Source: Glutamicibacter sp. JL.03c
Lineage (GTDB): Bacteria > Actinomycetota > Actinomycetes > Actinomycetales > Micrococcaceae
DNA length: 64,000 nt
Direction: 5' to 3'
Assembly (NCBI RefSeq): GCF_025854375.1
Contig: NZ_CP107575.1
Span: forward strand, 1,674,001 to 1,738,000
This document shows, one piece after another, positions 19,244 through 28,556 of this stretch. A model generated the notes under the pieces. That model ran no database searches and had not been told where the DNA came from. It saw only the letters and a list, made by a program, of their open reading frames with translations. Within the stretch, counting starts at the first letter, position 1. The number at the start of each line of letters is the position of its first letter. The translations under genes and the position numbers were made by a program.

Positions 19244-20617
19244 GTGGATCGCAGAATTTTCGGGCTGGAAACAGAATTCGGACTAACCTACGTCCCTTCT
19301 GACGGACGCCGGCTGACTCCGGAAGATGCCGCACGGCATCTGTTCAAACCAGTGGTCAACTGGGGGCGAAGCTCCAACGTCTTCCTGGAGAACGGATCAC
19401 GGCTCTATCTGGATGTTGGGTCTCATCCGGAATACGCCACCGCCGAATGCGATCAGGTGCAACAACTCATCGCACATGACCGCGCCGGTGAAGCCTTCAT
19501 GCTTGATCTTGTGGACCAGGCCGAAGACCAGTTGCTGGAAGAAGGCCATGAAGGCCGAATCTACATGTTCAAAAACAATGTGGACTCGGCAGGCAACTCC
19601 TATGGCTGCCATGAAAACTATTTGATTCCCCGCAAGATCGAGTTCAAACGGCTTGCCGACATGCTCATCCCGTTCTTGGTCACCCGGCAACTTCTCTGCG
19701 GTGCCGGGCATCTGATCACAGAGGACGATCAAACCAAGTTCGTCTTTTCCCAGCGCGCCGATCACATGTGGGAAGGCGTGTCGTCTGCCACGACCCGTTC
19801 GCGTCCGATCATCAATACCCGCGATGAACCGCACGCTGACGCGGAATACCATCGCCGTCTGCATGTTATCGTGGGCGATTCCACCATGAGCGAGACCACT
19901 CAGCTGCTCAAGATCGGTGCCACCGACCTCGTTCTGCGCTTGATCGAATCCGGTGAGATCTACCATGATCTGCGTCTGGAAAACCCGATTCGTTCCATCC
20001 GCCAGATCTCGCATGACTTTAATGGCCAAACCATGGTCCGCCTGATGGGCGGGGACGAGCCTACTGCGTTGCAGATCCAATGGATCCTTTTCGAATCCGT
20101 GACCGAGTTCGTTAAGCGCCACGGCGCCCACCATGATCAAGTCGATCGAGTGCTTGAGCTGTGGGAGCGGACCTTGGTCGCGATCGAAAGCGAAAATTAT
20201 TCGCTCATCGACCAGGACATCGACTGGGCCATCAAACATAAGCTGCTGCACGGCTACGCGCAGAAGAACTCGCTGGAGTTGTCTTCGCCGCGCCTGGCGC
20301 AGCTGAACTTGACCTATCACGATATCGACCCGGCTCGTGGCCTTTTCCATCTGCTGAAACGGCGTGGACTGGTTTCGAGCGTTGTCAGCGATGCGGACAT
20401 CCGCGATGCCGTGAACAATCCACCGGCTACGACGCGCGCAGCGATCCGAAGCAAGTTTATCCGTGCCGCTCGAGCCAATGGCCGGCGCTACAGTGCAGAC
20501 TGGGTTCATATGAAATATGAGGACGAGCCGGGTGGAATCGTGCTCTGCAAGGACCCGTTTGCAATCAACGACCCCGAAGTGGATAAGCTCATTGACCTCA
20601 TGGGTCAGCGTCCCTAA
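19244..20617 (+). CDS. pafA: Pup--protein ligase
   Basis: A 457-residue ATP-dependent ligase joining the C-terminal glutamate of Pup to lysines of target proteins. The N terminus RRIFGLETEFGLTY carries the metal-binding glutamates. [32 protein letters not shown] and [13 protein letters not shown] are the signature blocks shared with Dop. The shorter length and the absence of the Dop loop identify it as PafA. The GTG start follows GAGGGGAAG. All catalytic blocks seem intact, so pupylation should be functional even though the proteasome core is not encoded next to it. Confidence 0.95.
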   Translation: MDRRIFGLETEFGLTYVPSDGRRLTPEDAARHLFKPVVNWGRSSNVFLENGSRLYLDVGSHPEYATAECDQVQQLIAHDRAGEAFMLDLVDQAEDQLLEEGHEGRIYMFKNNVDSAGNSYGCHENYLIPRKIEFKRLADMLIPFLVTRQLLCGAGHLITEDDQTKFVFSQRADHMWEGVSSATTRSRPIINTRDEPHADAEYHRRLHVIVGDSTMSETTQLLKIGATDLVLRLIESGEIYHDLRLENPIRSIRQISHDFNGQTMVRLMGGDEPTALQIQWILFESVTEFVKRHGAHHDQVDRVLELWERTLVAIESENYSLIDQDIDWAIKHKLLHGYAQKNSLELSSPRLAQLNLTYHDIDPARGLFHLLKRRGLVSSVVSDADIRDAVNNPPATTRAAIRSKFIRAARANGRRYSADWVHMKYEDEPGGIVLCKDPFAINDPEVDKLIDLMGQRP

Positions 20618-20735
20618 CCAGCGGGCGGAAAGACTTTTCACAGCTACTAACCCTAGGGTGGTAGCAGTGAGTTTCATACCCGCTTGTTGGGTAGCTGTGT
20701 AAATTTTCAATTTTGACTTCAACGAAAGTAGATTC

Positions 20736-21674
20736 GTGCGAAAAGTATTGGCATTGTGCGCTACTGCCTCGGTTCTAGCCCTGGCAGCTTGCGGATCAGG
20801 TTCATCCTCAGATCTGTCGTCGATCTCGGTCAAGCCTGCATCGGATGACAACACCGCTCCAGAAGTTTCCTTTGACACTCCGTTCCTCACTGACAAGGAC
20901 GAGGCTGTCACCTTGGAGCAGGGTGATGGCGCCGAGATTAATGCTGGCGATACTGTCTCGATCAAGTCCGGCCTCTTCAAGGCAATTGACGGCTTGTCGG
21001 CGGGCGAGAACTTCACCGGCCAGGCTACGGACATGACTGTCGATGACACCATGAAGCAGCAAATGCCGGAGCTCTACGACCGCTTGGTGGATTCCAAGGT
21101 CGGCGATTGGATCGCCTACTCCACCGTTGAAGGTACGCAGCAGGCAGATGGCACCGTGGCAGAGCCTGAAGAAGGTGCACGTGCCGAACGCATCATCGTT
21201 CTTCACGTTGAAGACAGCACTGTTGCCAGCGGAACCATGAGCAAGGACGAAGTGGCCAAGCAGAAGAAGGAAGGCAAGCTTCCTACCGTCAAGGTCACCG
21301 ATGGCAAGCCAGCCATCACCATCCCTAAGGACACCGAGGCTCCTAAGGACCTTGCCGTAGATGTCCTGGAAGAGGGCAAGGGCGAAGCCGCGACTGCCAC
21401 CTCGAAGGTCAAGGCCAAGTACTCCGGCGTTACCTGGGCTGATGGCAAGGAATTCGATGGCAACTTCGACACGGACGAAGCCACCGAGTTCGGCCTGGAC
21501 CAGGTCATCAAGGGCTGGACTGAAGGCATGACTGGCTTGAAAGCCGGCTCGAAGGTCCTGCTGACCATCCCTGCGGACAAGGCCTACGGAAATTCTTCTA
21601 CGAGCGGATCGCCAACCGGCACTTTGGTCTTCTACGTAGAATTGGAATCTGTAACTGCTGGCGACAGCGAGTAA
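20736..21674 (+). CDS. FKBP-type peptidyl-prolyl isomerase lipoprotein
   Basis: A 312-residue exported lipoprotein with signal peptide MRKVLALCATASVLALAAC and lipidation at Cys19 in the lipobox LAAC. The C-terminal ~90 residues are an FKBP domain (KVKAKYSGVTWADGKEFD, LDQVIKGWTEGMTGLKAGSKV, IPADKAYGN). The middle part (about residues 50-160) looks like a second, more divergent FKBP-like unit (LEQGDGAEINAGDTVSI), suggesting an internal duplication. It probably helps fold exported proteins at the outer face of the membrane. It follows pafA by 118 bases and is followed by a small cytoplasmic FKBP. Confidence 0.92.
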   Translation: MRKVLALCATASVLALAACGSGSSSDLSSISVKPASDDNTAPEVSFDTPFLTDKDEAVTLEQGDGAEINAGDTVSIKSGLFKAIDGLSAGENFTGQATDMTVDDTMKQQMPELYDRLVDSKVGDWIAYSTVEGTQQADGTVAEPEEGARAERIIVLHVEDSTVASGTMSKDEVAKQKKEGKLPTVKVTDGKPAITIPKDTEAPKDLAVDVLEEGKGEAATATSKVKAKYSGVTWADGKEFDGNFDTDEATEFGLDQVIKGWTEGMTGLKAGSKVLLTIPADKAYGNSSTSGSPTGTLVFYVELESVTAGDSE

Positions 21675-21701
21675 AGACCTCACCTACGACTGAGAAAGGC
21701 C

Positions 21702-22103
21702 GTGACTATGTCGTTCGGAGAACGCAACTACGACCGCACCAAGCCCGAGATTGATTTCCCAGGGACCGACGCACCTGAAGAACTGGTCATTACCGACCTG
21801 ATCGAAGGCACCGGCGCCGAGGTAACCCCGGGCACCACCGTACAGGCCCACTATGTTGGTGTTGCTTGGTCAACCGGCGAAGAATTCGATTCTTCCTGGA
21901 ACCGTGGGCAGACCCTCGACTTCCCAGTTGGCGTCGGAATGGTCATCCAGGGCTGGGACCAGGGCCTGCTTGGCATGAAGGTCGGCGGCCGCCGCCGTCT
22001 GGACATTCCTTCCGACCTTGCCTACGGCGAGCGTGGCGCACCGGGCGCTATCGGTCCGAACGAAGCATTGATCTTCGTTGTCGATCTCGTGGGCACCAAG
22101 TAA
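21702..22103 (+). CDS. Cytoplasmic FKBP-type peptidyl-prolyl isomerase
   Basis: A 133-residue single-domain FKBP with no signal peptide. The family blocks are GTTVQAHYVGVAWSTGEEFD, VIQGWDQGLLGMKVGGRR and PSDLAYGERGAPGAIGPNE. It catalyses cis/trans isomerisation at X-Pro bonds and acts as a folding helper. It lies 27 bases after the lipoprotein FKBP gene and is probably co-transcribed with it; a clear hairpin terminator follows, which separates this pair from pafBC. Confidence 0.93.
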   Translation: MTMSFGERNYDRTKPEIDFPGTDAPEELVITDLIEGTGAEVTPGTTVQAHYVGVAWSTGEEFDSSWNRGQTLDFPVGVGMVIQGWDQGLLGMKVGGRRRLDIPSDLAYGERGAPGAIGPNEALIFVVDLVGTK

Positions 22104-22120
22104 ATAGCAGATGAAGGTAG

Positions 22121-22144
22121 GGCCCCGATATAACGATCGGGGCC
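22121..22144 (+). terminator. Rho-independent terminator after the FKBP pair
   Basis: A 9-bp GC-rich stem (22121-22129 with 22136-22144) lies 17 bases after the stop and is followed by TTGCCTGTCTT, moderately T-rich. It probably ends the FKBP operon. Confidence 0.7.
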
Positions 22145-22196
22145 TTGCCTGTCTTAAAAATCATGCTTTGTCGTGAAAATTGGTTAGTCTAAACAC

Positions 22197-24194
22197 GTGA
22201 GCATAAAGCAATCCAGTGGCCCTAGCAAAGCAGAACGCCTAACCAGTCTGATCTATGCCTTGGCAACCAAATCACGGAAGTTCAACGCCGAGCTGATCGG
22301 CGAGTATCTTGTTCCAGACGGTTCTGCTGATACCCGTGAAAAAGCGCTTGATCGTCTCAAAGATGACATTCGAAATGACTTCGGACTGCAGCTGGACAAG
22401 GAAACCATCGACGGTGTTCCTTACTACAGCATCGACACGACCGACTGGTTCCTGCCGCCGGTGACGTTCAGCCCAGCCGAGGCCGGCGTGGTCGCCTTGG
22501 CTGCAAGTTTATGGAAAGACACGAAGCTTCAATCCCTGGGCCTGAACGCCGCAGCGCGGGTCACGGGACACGCCGATTCAGTGTCACCGGTTTCGCCGTT
22601 GGCCGGTTCCCTGGTTCCACGGCTGTCCATGGATGAACCGAACTTCCGCGACTGCGCGCTGGCAGTTTTCAACCGCAAAGCCTTGAAGTTCGCATATGTT
22701 TCGTCCCAGGGTTCAAAAACCGACCGCATCGTTGATGTGTGGGGAATTGGACAGCGTTACGGCAATTGGTACTTCACCGGATTCGACCACACCCGCAATG
22801 ACTCCCGGGTCTTCCGGCTTTCGCGCGTGCAAGGCAAGTTCAGCAACCATCGCCACAACGGCACGGACAGCGTTTACCACCCGCGCCCGGACAACTTCGA
22901 GATGAACCAGGTGCTCCTGGACTTTGATCTCAAGCACCCTGGATACTTCGCCACCATCAAGCTGCACAGCGACGAAGCCATTCCTTTGCGAGCCCAATCG
23001 CTGAACGGAAGTCGTTCGAACTCCGAACTTCAGATCGGTTTTTCGGACCCGCACTCCTTCGCAGCGGAACTCGCTGCCTACGGGCCAGCTGTGCAGGTTC
23101 TGGAGCCGGCTGACTTGGCGGAGCAGGTGCGCAGCCTGCTGCTTGACGCCAGGACCGCGCAACTTGCCCAGCGCGATTTAGAGCACTATGCGCAGGTCAA
23201 GTTCCGCCCGAGCAGGGCTACAGGCCGTGGCACCACCACCACGCAGGTGATGCGCAACATCGACATGATCCAATATGTCGTGGCGCAAGGCGCGGTGGAG
23301 ATTCAGGAGCTAGCAGATCGCTATTCCATGAGCGTGGCCAAGGTCCGTGAGGAGCTGGCAATGATCATGATGTGCGGTGTGCCGAACGGGCAGCATGATG
23401 AGCTGATCAACGTCAATGACGGCGATCTCGAATCCGATACCGTCACCATCTCCAACGCGGCCGTCTTGGCTGAACCCCAGAAGCTCGCCCCGCTGGAGGC
23501 CGTCGCTGTTCTGGGAGGTCTGAACGCGTTGTCGAGCATTCCCGAGTTCGAGCACCAAGACGTCCTCAACTCAGCACTGGCCAAGGTGAACTCTGCCGTC
23601 GCTCGCTTTGAAGGGTGGAACGGAGCCCTGGGATTTGCGCTGTCTAAGGCACGCGAGAACGACATCCCGCGCCAGCTGGTCCAGGCGGTCCGACAGCATG
23701 AAGTTGTACGCATCGATTACTACTCCGCAAGTTCCCGAACCCATCAGCTGCGCGACATTGAACCTGTCCGGATGATCGAAGACGGTTCGGTTCAGTACCT
23801 TCGCGCCTGGTGCCGAAAACGGGAAAATATGCTGACTTTCCGCGTCGATAGAATTTTAACTGCGGAAACTCTAGATGAACATTTTGTTCCCGCAGCCAAG
23901 CATGATGACGAGCAAGATGTCCAGATTCGATACGAGTCCAGTTCGGATGATCTTGAGGTTGTCCTGTACGTGGATGCCGAGATCTTGCCTGTAGTCGAGG
24001 CGTTCCATCCGACATCGTGGTCAACAGGAAAAGTGGAAAGCGGCTATCTAGCCACGGTACGTTTCTCAGACCATCAAGTGGCAGCGCCATTGGTAGCTCG
24101 GCATAGCGGTAAACTGGCTGTGGTCAGTCCTGACGCTACGCGCGAACAAGTAGCGCTGTGGTTGGACGAGGCTATCCGAATGTATGAGGATTAG
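22197..24194 (+). CDS. pafBC: Fused PafB-PafC WYL-domain transcription activator
   Basis: A 665-residue protein carrying two consecutive copies of the HTH-WYL-WCX architecture. The first (about residues 1-320) has the N-terminal winged helix SKAERLTSLIYALATKSR and a WYL core with DRIVDVWGIGQRYGNWYFTG. The second (about 340-665) has MIQYVVAQGAVEIQELADRY and a WYL core with RIDYYSASSRTHQLRDIEP. In mycobacteria these are two genes, pafB and pafC, whose heterodimer activates the RecA-independent DNA-damage response. Native fusion is known for Arthrobacter. The GTG start has no strong ribosome site. The location next to the pup genes is conserved even though the function is transcriptional. Confidence 0.92.
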   Translation: MSIKQSSGPSKAERLTSLIYALATKSRKFNAELIGEYLVPDGSADTREKALDRLKDDIRNDFGLQLDKETIDGVPYYSIDTTDWFLPPVTFSPAEAGVVALAASLWKDTKLQSLGLNAAARVTGHADSVSPVSPLAGSLVPRLSMDEPNFRDCALAVFNRKALKFAYVSSQGSKTDRIVDVWGIGQRYGNWYFTGFDHTRNDSRVFRLSRVQGKFSNHRHNGTDSVYHPRPDNFEMNQVLLDFDLKHPGYFATIKLHSDEAIPLRAQSLNGSRSNSELQIGFSDPHSFAAELAAYGPAVQVLEPADLAEQVRSLLLDARTAQLAQRDLEHYAQVKFRPSRATGRGTTTTQVMRNIDMIQYVVAQGAVEIQELADRYSMSVAKVREELAMIMMCGVPNGQHDELINVNDGDLESDTVTISNAAVLAEPQKLAPLEAVAVLGGLNALSSIPEFEHQDVLNSALAKVNSAVARFEGWNGALGFALSKARENDIPRQLVQAVRQHEVVRIDYYSASSRTHQLRDIEPVRMIEDGSVQYLRAWCRKRENMLTFRVDRILTAETLDEHFVPAAKHDDEQDVQIRYESSSDDLEVVLYVDAEILPVVEAFHPTSWSTGKVESGYLATVRFSDHQVAAPLVARHSGKLAVVSPDATREQVALWLDEAIRMYED

Positions 24195-24197
24195 TAG

Positions 24198-24557
24198 ATG
24201 CTTCCTTGGTGGTTTTGGGTCCTGCTATGGACCGTGCTCGTATTGGCGACGCTGCTCGTGGTTGTGCTTGCCGGGTTCCGCTTATTCAAGCGGGGAATGG
24301 CGGTCGTCGAGTGCCTGGGCGATGCCGCGGACCACATCAGTGCCGGTCTGAGCCAGCCCGGAACTGCTGTGGAATACGCGCCGAACCCGCGTCGCTACCC
24401 TCATGGAACCGATGCAACGCACGCCGATCCCGAGAAGATTCGCAAACTGCGCGACCAGGGGAAGGCAGAACGCATCGAAGCCCGTCGCTTGCGCAGGATC
24501 GAGCGTCGCGCCGAACGCGGCCAAGCTCAAAACATGCGCGATCTTCGCCTGTTCTGA
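24198..24557 (+). CDS. Small membrane-anchored conserved hypothetical protein
   Basis: A 119-residue protein with one N-terminal transmembrane helix (about residues 3-28, starting WWFWVLLWTVLVL). A long, strongly charged cytoplasmic tail ends in an Arg/Glu-rich helix (RIEARRLRRIERRAERG). It starts three bases after the pafBC stop and precedes tatA by 32 bases, so it is probably co-transcribed. The arrangement of one helix plus a charged amphipathic tail recalls TatA/TatB-type topology but it lacks the Tat signature, and I do not assign it to that family. The function is unknown. Confidence 0.75.
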   Translation: MLPWWFWVLLWTVLVLATLLVVVLAGFRLFKRGMAVVECLGDAADHISAGLSQPGTAVEYAPNPRRYPHGTDATHADPEKIRKLRDQGKAERIEARRLRRIERRAERGQAQNMRDLRLF

Positions 24558-24589
24558 CGTAGACTTTAGATAGAGAGAAGGGAAATCAC

Positions 24590-24805
24590 ATGGGTGGTTT
24601 ACAGGGATGGCATCTAGTCATCATTATCGTGTTGGCACTGTTGCTTTTCGGTGCACCAAAGCTTCCAGGCCTGGCTCGTTCGATGGGCCAGTCGTTGCGT
24701 ATTTTCAAGTCTGAAGTACGCCAGATGAAGGATGACGATCCTAAATCGGAGACTGTTGATGGCACAGTCAATGAACCGAATCCTAACGAAAAGAACAACT
24801 CGTAA
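24590..24805 (+). CDS. tatA: Sec-independent translocase subunit TatA
   Basis: A 71-residue twin-arginine translocase pore subunit. A short transmembrane helix ([15 protein letters not shown]) is followed by the hinge [22 protein letters not shown], the conserved FG..KLP.. amphipathic helix of TatA, and an acidic Asn-rich tail. ATG follows GAAGGGAAA. tatC lies eight bases downstream, giving the tatAC pair; a tatB-like gene is normally elsewhere in actinobacterial genomes. Confidence 0.95.
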   Translation: MGGLQGWHLVIIIVLALLLFGAPKLPGLARSMGQSLRIFKSEVRQMKDDDPKSETVDGTVNEPNPNEKNNS

Positions 24806-24813
24806 CCTCTTCT

Positions 24814-25680
24814 GTGGCAACAAATAAAGACAAGACACCGCGCAATAAGAAAAAGCGGGTCAAAGACGACGAAGGTCGGATGTCTCTTAAAGAGCATCTG
24901 ATTGAGGCTCGAAACCGACTCTTCAAATCGCTCATAGCGTTAACTCTGGGAACTGTCGCCGGATTCTTCCTCTATGACTGGTTGCTGGAGCTGATCATTG
25001 CTCCCGTCCAGGCAGCTGGCGGATCGGTGAACTTCACGGCAGTGATGTCACCATTCGACATCATGATCAAAGTCGCGCTTTTTGTCGGAATTCTCGTTTC
25101 GTCCCCTGTGTGGCTTTATCAATTGTGGGCATTTATTGTCCCAGGGCTGAAGAAGAACGAACGTCGACTCAGCTATAGCTTCGTTGCTGTTTCGGTTCCG
25201 CTGTTTATCGGCGGCGTCGCGATGGCGTACTTTGTGTTGCCATTTGCCCTGCAGTTCTTCATCAGCTTGGCTCCGGAAAATTCCGAGAACCTGATCAACA
25301 TCAACGAGTATCTGCCATTCATCATCCGGTTGCTGCTCGCATTTGGTTTGGCCATGCTGGTGCCGGTGCTCATGGTTGGCCTGAATATGGTGGGCGTGCT
25401 GCCTGCCAAGGTGATTTTGAAGAACTGGCGAATCACCGTCTTCCTCATTGCGGTTGTGGCCGCGATGGCTGCTCCGGGCGGTGACGCCATCACGATGTTC
25501 GCGCTTGCAGGACCGCTGTTCCTGACCTTCGCCGCGGCGACAATATTCTGCTACTTCAACGACAAGAAGCGTGCGAAGAAGCAAGCTGTGCTGGACGCTG
25601 AAAACGAACGACTAGCCAGTGGCGAATCGACCACGATTGATGCTCCGGGCACGATCGAAGAACCAAATTCACAGTTGTAA
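24814..25680 (+). CDS. tatC: Sec-independent translocase subunit TatC
   Basis: A 288-residue polytopic protein that recognises twin-arginine signal peptides. It shows MSLKEHLIEARNRL, the N-terminal motif with the conserved Glu that contacts the RR motif, and six transmembrane segments with SPVWLYQLWAFIVPGL and an FALPFALQFF-like region between them. The start is GTG at 24814. It forms an operon with tatA and probably with the helicase gene 29 bases downstream. The lipoprotein with a twin arginine at 5.1 kb is one possible client within this window. Confidence 0.95.
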   Translation: MATNKDKTPRNKKKRVKDDEGRMSLKEHLIEARNRLFKSLIALTLGTVAGFFLYDWLLELIIAPVQAAGGSVNFTAVMSPFDIMIKVALFVGILVSSPVWLYQLWAFIVPGLKKNERRLSYSFVAVSVPLFIGGVAMAYFVLPFALQFFISLAPENSENLININEYLPFIIRLLLAFGLAMLVPVLMVGLNMVGVLPAKVILKNWRITVFLIAVVAAMAAPGGDAITMFALAGPLFLTFAAATIFCYFNDKKRAKKQAVLDAENERLASGESTTIDAPGTIEEPNSQL

Positions 25681-25709
25681 AGAACCGTCAAGAAAGAGAA
25701 CGGCCACAA

Positions 25710-28493
25710 GTGACTTCACCCGCGGAACAATACGCGAATTCCAAGGCACGGCAGGTCGAACTCGGCACCGCGCTTCCCGACTTCCGCGCAAGCATCTCCT
25801 TCGACCTTGATCCGTTCCAGGCCGAAGCCTGCAAGAAAGTCACCGAGGGCCACAGCGTGCTCGTTGCGGCGCCTACGGGCGCCGGAAAAACTGTTGTTGG
25901 CGAATTCGCAATTTTCCAGGCGCTGCGCGAGAACCGGAAGGCTTTCTACACCACACCGATCAAGGCACTGAGCAATCAGAAATACTCGGAATTGGTTAGC
26001 CGCTACGGCGCCAAGAGCGTTGGCCTGCTGACCGGGGACACGTCGATCAACTCTGAAGCGCAGATCGTCGTGATGACCACCGAGGTCTTGCGGAATATGC
26101 TGTACGCGGATTCGCAAACCCTTGATGGCCTCGGCTACGTCATCATGGACGAAGTCCACTACCTCGCCGACAAATTCCGTGGAGCGGTGTGGGAAGAAGT
26201 CATCATCCACCTGCCGTCCAACGTCCAAATCATTTCCCTCTCGGCTACCGTTTCCAACGCTGAAGAATTCGGTGGATGGCTCGACACCGTCCGCGGCCAG
26301 ACCGACATCATCGTTTCCGAGCATCGGCCCGTGCCGCTTTTCCAACACGTAATGGTAGGCCCTTACATCGTTGACCTCTTCGCGGAGGACGTCGCTTTCG
26401 ACAAGGTGGCCGACGACGAGTCCACAGCCAGCGTCAATCCCGAGTTGCGCAAGCTCGTTCGTACCCACAATTCAAGCGGGCGCGTCCAGCGTGGACGAGG
26501 CAAGGGCAGCCGGGGGCCGCAGCGCGGTTCCGGGTTCAGCCAACGGGTCAATCGCCCGTCGGTGATCGGCAAGCTGGACCGGGCAGGCTTGCTTCCTGCC
26601 ATCTTCTTCATCTTTTCCCGCAAGGGCTGCGACATGGCTGTGCAGCAGTGCGCCATGGCTGATCTCCGATTGACGACTAACGAGGAAGCAGCGGAAATTG
26701 CGCAGGCACTGGACGAGGTGTCTTACCGGATTCCCAGCGAGGATCTGGACGTTCTGGAATTCTGGGCATGGCGCGACGGGCTGATTCGCGGATTCGCCTC
26801 GCACCACGCTGGGCTACTGCCGATTTTCAAAGAGATCGTTGAAGACCTCTTCGCCCGGAACCTGATCAAGGTCGTCTTTGCCACCGAGACCCTGGCGCTG
26901 GGCGTCAATATGCCAGCGCGCTCAGTCGTATTGGAAAAACTCGTCAAGTTCAACGGCGAGTCCCATGTACAGATTTCTTCCGGCGAATATACCCAGCTGA
27001 CCGGTCGTGCCGGCCGTCGTGGCATCGACGTGGAAGGGCACTCCATCGTTGTGTGGAACCCGGAACTGGAACCCGAAGCGCTAGCTGGCCTTGCCTCCAA
27101 GCGCACGTACCCGCTGAACTCTTCCTTCCGTCCGACCTACAACATGTCGACCAACTTGCTGGCTCAATTTGGCCGCGAGCAGACACGCCAAATCCTCGAA
27201 TCCTCGTTTGCCCAGTATCAGGCCGACCGTTCGGTGGTCGGCATGGCCCGGCAGGTACGGTCCAAGGAGGAATCCTTGGCCGGCTACGCAAAGTCCATGC
27301 AATGCCACTTGGGGGATTTCACCGAGTATCTCAAGCTTCAGCGCAATTTGTCCGCGTTGGAGAAGAACGCGGCCAAGAGCCGACGCACTGAACGCCGCTC
27401 GGCCGCCGAACGCTCGTTGCAAGCAGTCATCCGCGGAGATGTGGTCGACCTTCCCGGCGGACGCCGTTTTGGCCGCGCTGTCATAGTCGAGCTTGATACC
27501 GCCATGTACAACCCTCGCCATACCGTATTGACCGAGGATGGTCAGGTGCGTCGGTTGTCGGTTGATGACCTTAACGGCCCGGTGGAAATTGTTTCGCGAA
27601 TCAGAATCCCCAAGGGGTTCACTGGTCGGGCGCCAAAGGAACGCAGGGACTTGGCTTCATCGTTGCGCAATGCCATCTACGACCAGCGACCGCCGCGACA
27701 GGATGCGCAGAGCTTCAACTATGAAGGTGCGGATTCATTTGAACGTGAAATCGCGCAGATGCGATTGGACCTCAAAGACCACCCGTGCCACGCGTGTTCC
27801 GAAAAGGACCAGCATATGCGCTGGGCCGATCGGTATTGGAAACTGAAGAAGGACACCGACAAGGCGCGACGCGCCATACGCGGTCGCACCAATACCATCG
27901 CCACGCAGTTCGACAAGGTCTGCAAAGTCCTGGAGCAATTCGAATACCTGGTGCCTGCCGAGGGGAACGATGACTTCACGTTGACGGACTCTGGCAGGCG
28001 CTTGCGCAAAATCTACGGGGAGCGCGACCTTCTGACGAGCCAGATCCTGGAGACTGGTAAACTCAGCAAGCTCAACGCGGAGGAATTGTGCGCGGTCGTT
28101 GCCAGCTTGGTCTATCAAGCCCGCCGCGATGGCGATCGTGCGGATCCGAAGATGCCCACCGATAAGATCGCCGACATCTGGAACACCACTATCAAGATCT
28201 GGGGTGCCCTTTCAGACGCTGAAGAGACCTTGAACCTTGATCCCACTGCGCCGCCTGAATCCGGCCTGATCTGGCCAATGTACAAGTGGGCCCGGGGGTC
28301 GAGCCTGAACAGCGCACTTCGCGGTACGGATATGGCACCCGGCGACTTCGTTCGCTGGGCCAAACAGGTCATCGATACCTTGGACCAGTTCGCCAAGAAT
28401 TCTGAACTTCCGCCGATGCTGGTGCGCAACGCCTATAAGGCTGTAGACCAGGTCAAACGCGGAGTCGTGGCCTACTCGAACGTCCTGGCCTGA
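25710..28493 (+). CDS. helY: DEAD/DEAH-box RNA helicase, Ski2/Mtr4-like (HelY)
   Basis: A 927-residue superfamily 2 helicase. Motif I is APTGAGKTVVGEF, motif II MDEVHYLAD, motif III SLSATV and motif VI QLTGRAGRRGIDVEGH. After the two RecA-like domains come a winged-helix and long helical region and a C-terminal DSHCT-type domain, the architecture of Ski2/Mtr4 proteins and mycobacterial HelY. A low-complexity Arg/Gly stretch near residues 260-280 (GRGKGSRGPQRGSG) may contact RNA. tatA-tatC-helY is a conserved actinobacterial gene order. A role in RNA turnover is inferred from the family. Confidence 0.93.
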   Translation: MTSPAEQYANSKARQVELGTALPDFRASISFDLDPFQAEACKKVTEGHSVLVAAPTGAGKTVVGEFAIFQALRENRKAFYTTPIKALSNQKYSELVSRYGAKSVGLLTGDTSINSEAQIVVMTTEVLRNMLYADSQTLDGLGYVIMDEVHYLADKFRGAVWEEVIIHLPSNVQIISLSATVSNAEEFGGWLDTVRGQTDIIVSEHRPVPLFQHVMVGPYIVDLFAEDVAFDKVADDESTASVNPELRKLVRTHNSSGRVQRGRGKGSRGPQRGSGFSQRVNRPSVIGKLDRAGLLPAIFFIFSRKGCDMAVQQCAMADLRLTTNEEAAEIAQALDEVSYRIPSEDLDVLEFWAWRDGLIRGFASHHAGLLPIFKEIVEDLFARNLIKVVFATETLALGVNMPARSVVLEKLVKFNGESHVQISSGEYTQLTGRAGRRGIDVEGHSIVVWNPELEPEALAGLASKRTYPLNSSFRPTYNMSTNLLAQFGREQTRQILESSFAQYQADRSVVGMARQVRSKEESLAGYAKSMQCHLGDFTEYLKLQRNLSALEKNAAKSRRTERRSAAERSLQAVIRGDVVDLPGGRRFGRAVIVELDTAMYNPRHTVLTEDGQVRRLSVDDLNGPVEIVSRIRIPKGFTGRAPKERRDLASSLRNAIYDQRPPRQDAQSFNYEGADSFEREIAQMRLDLKDHPCHACSEKDQHMRWADRYWKLKKDTDKARRAIRGRTNTIATQFDKVCKVLEQFEYLVPAEGNDDFTLTDSGRRLRKIYGERDLLTSQILETGKLSKLNAEELCAVVASLVYQARRDGDRADPKMPTDKIADIWNTTIKIWGALSDAEETLNLDPTAPPESGLIWPMYKWARGSSLNSALRGTDMAPGDFVRWAKQVIDTLDQFAKNSELPPMLVRNAYKAVDQVKRGVVAYSNVLA

Positions 28494-28556
28494 CCTTTCA
28501 ACTCCAGGCTCAGAGCAATACTTATTAATCGGTGCACGAGAAAAGGGAGCACGCTG

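Noticed and set aside
19397-21052. 551-codon minus-strand frame opposite pafA and the FKBP gene
   Set aside because: Antisense to two well-supported genes; no ribosome site or domain.
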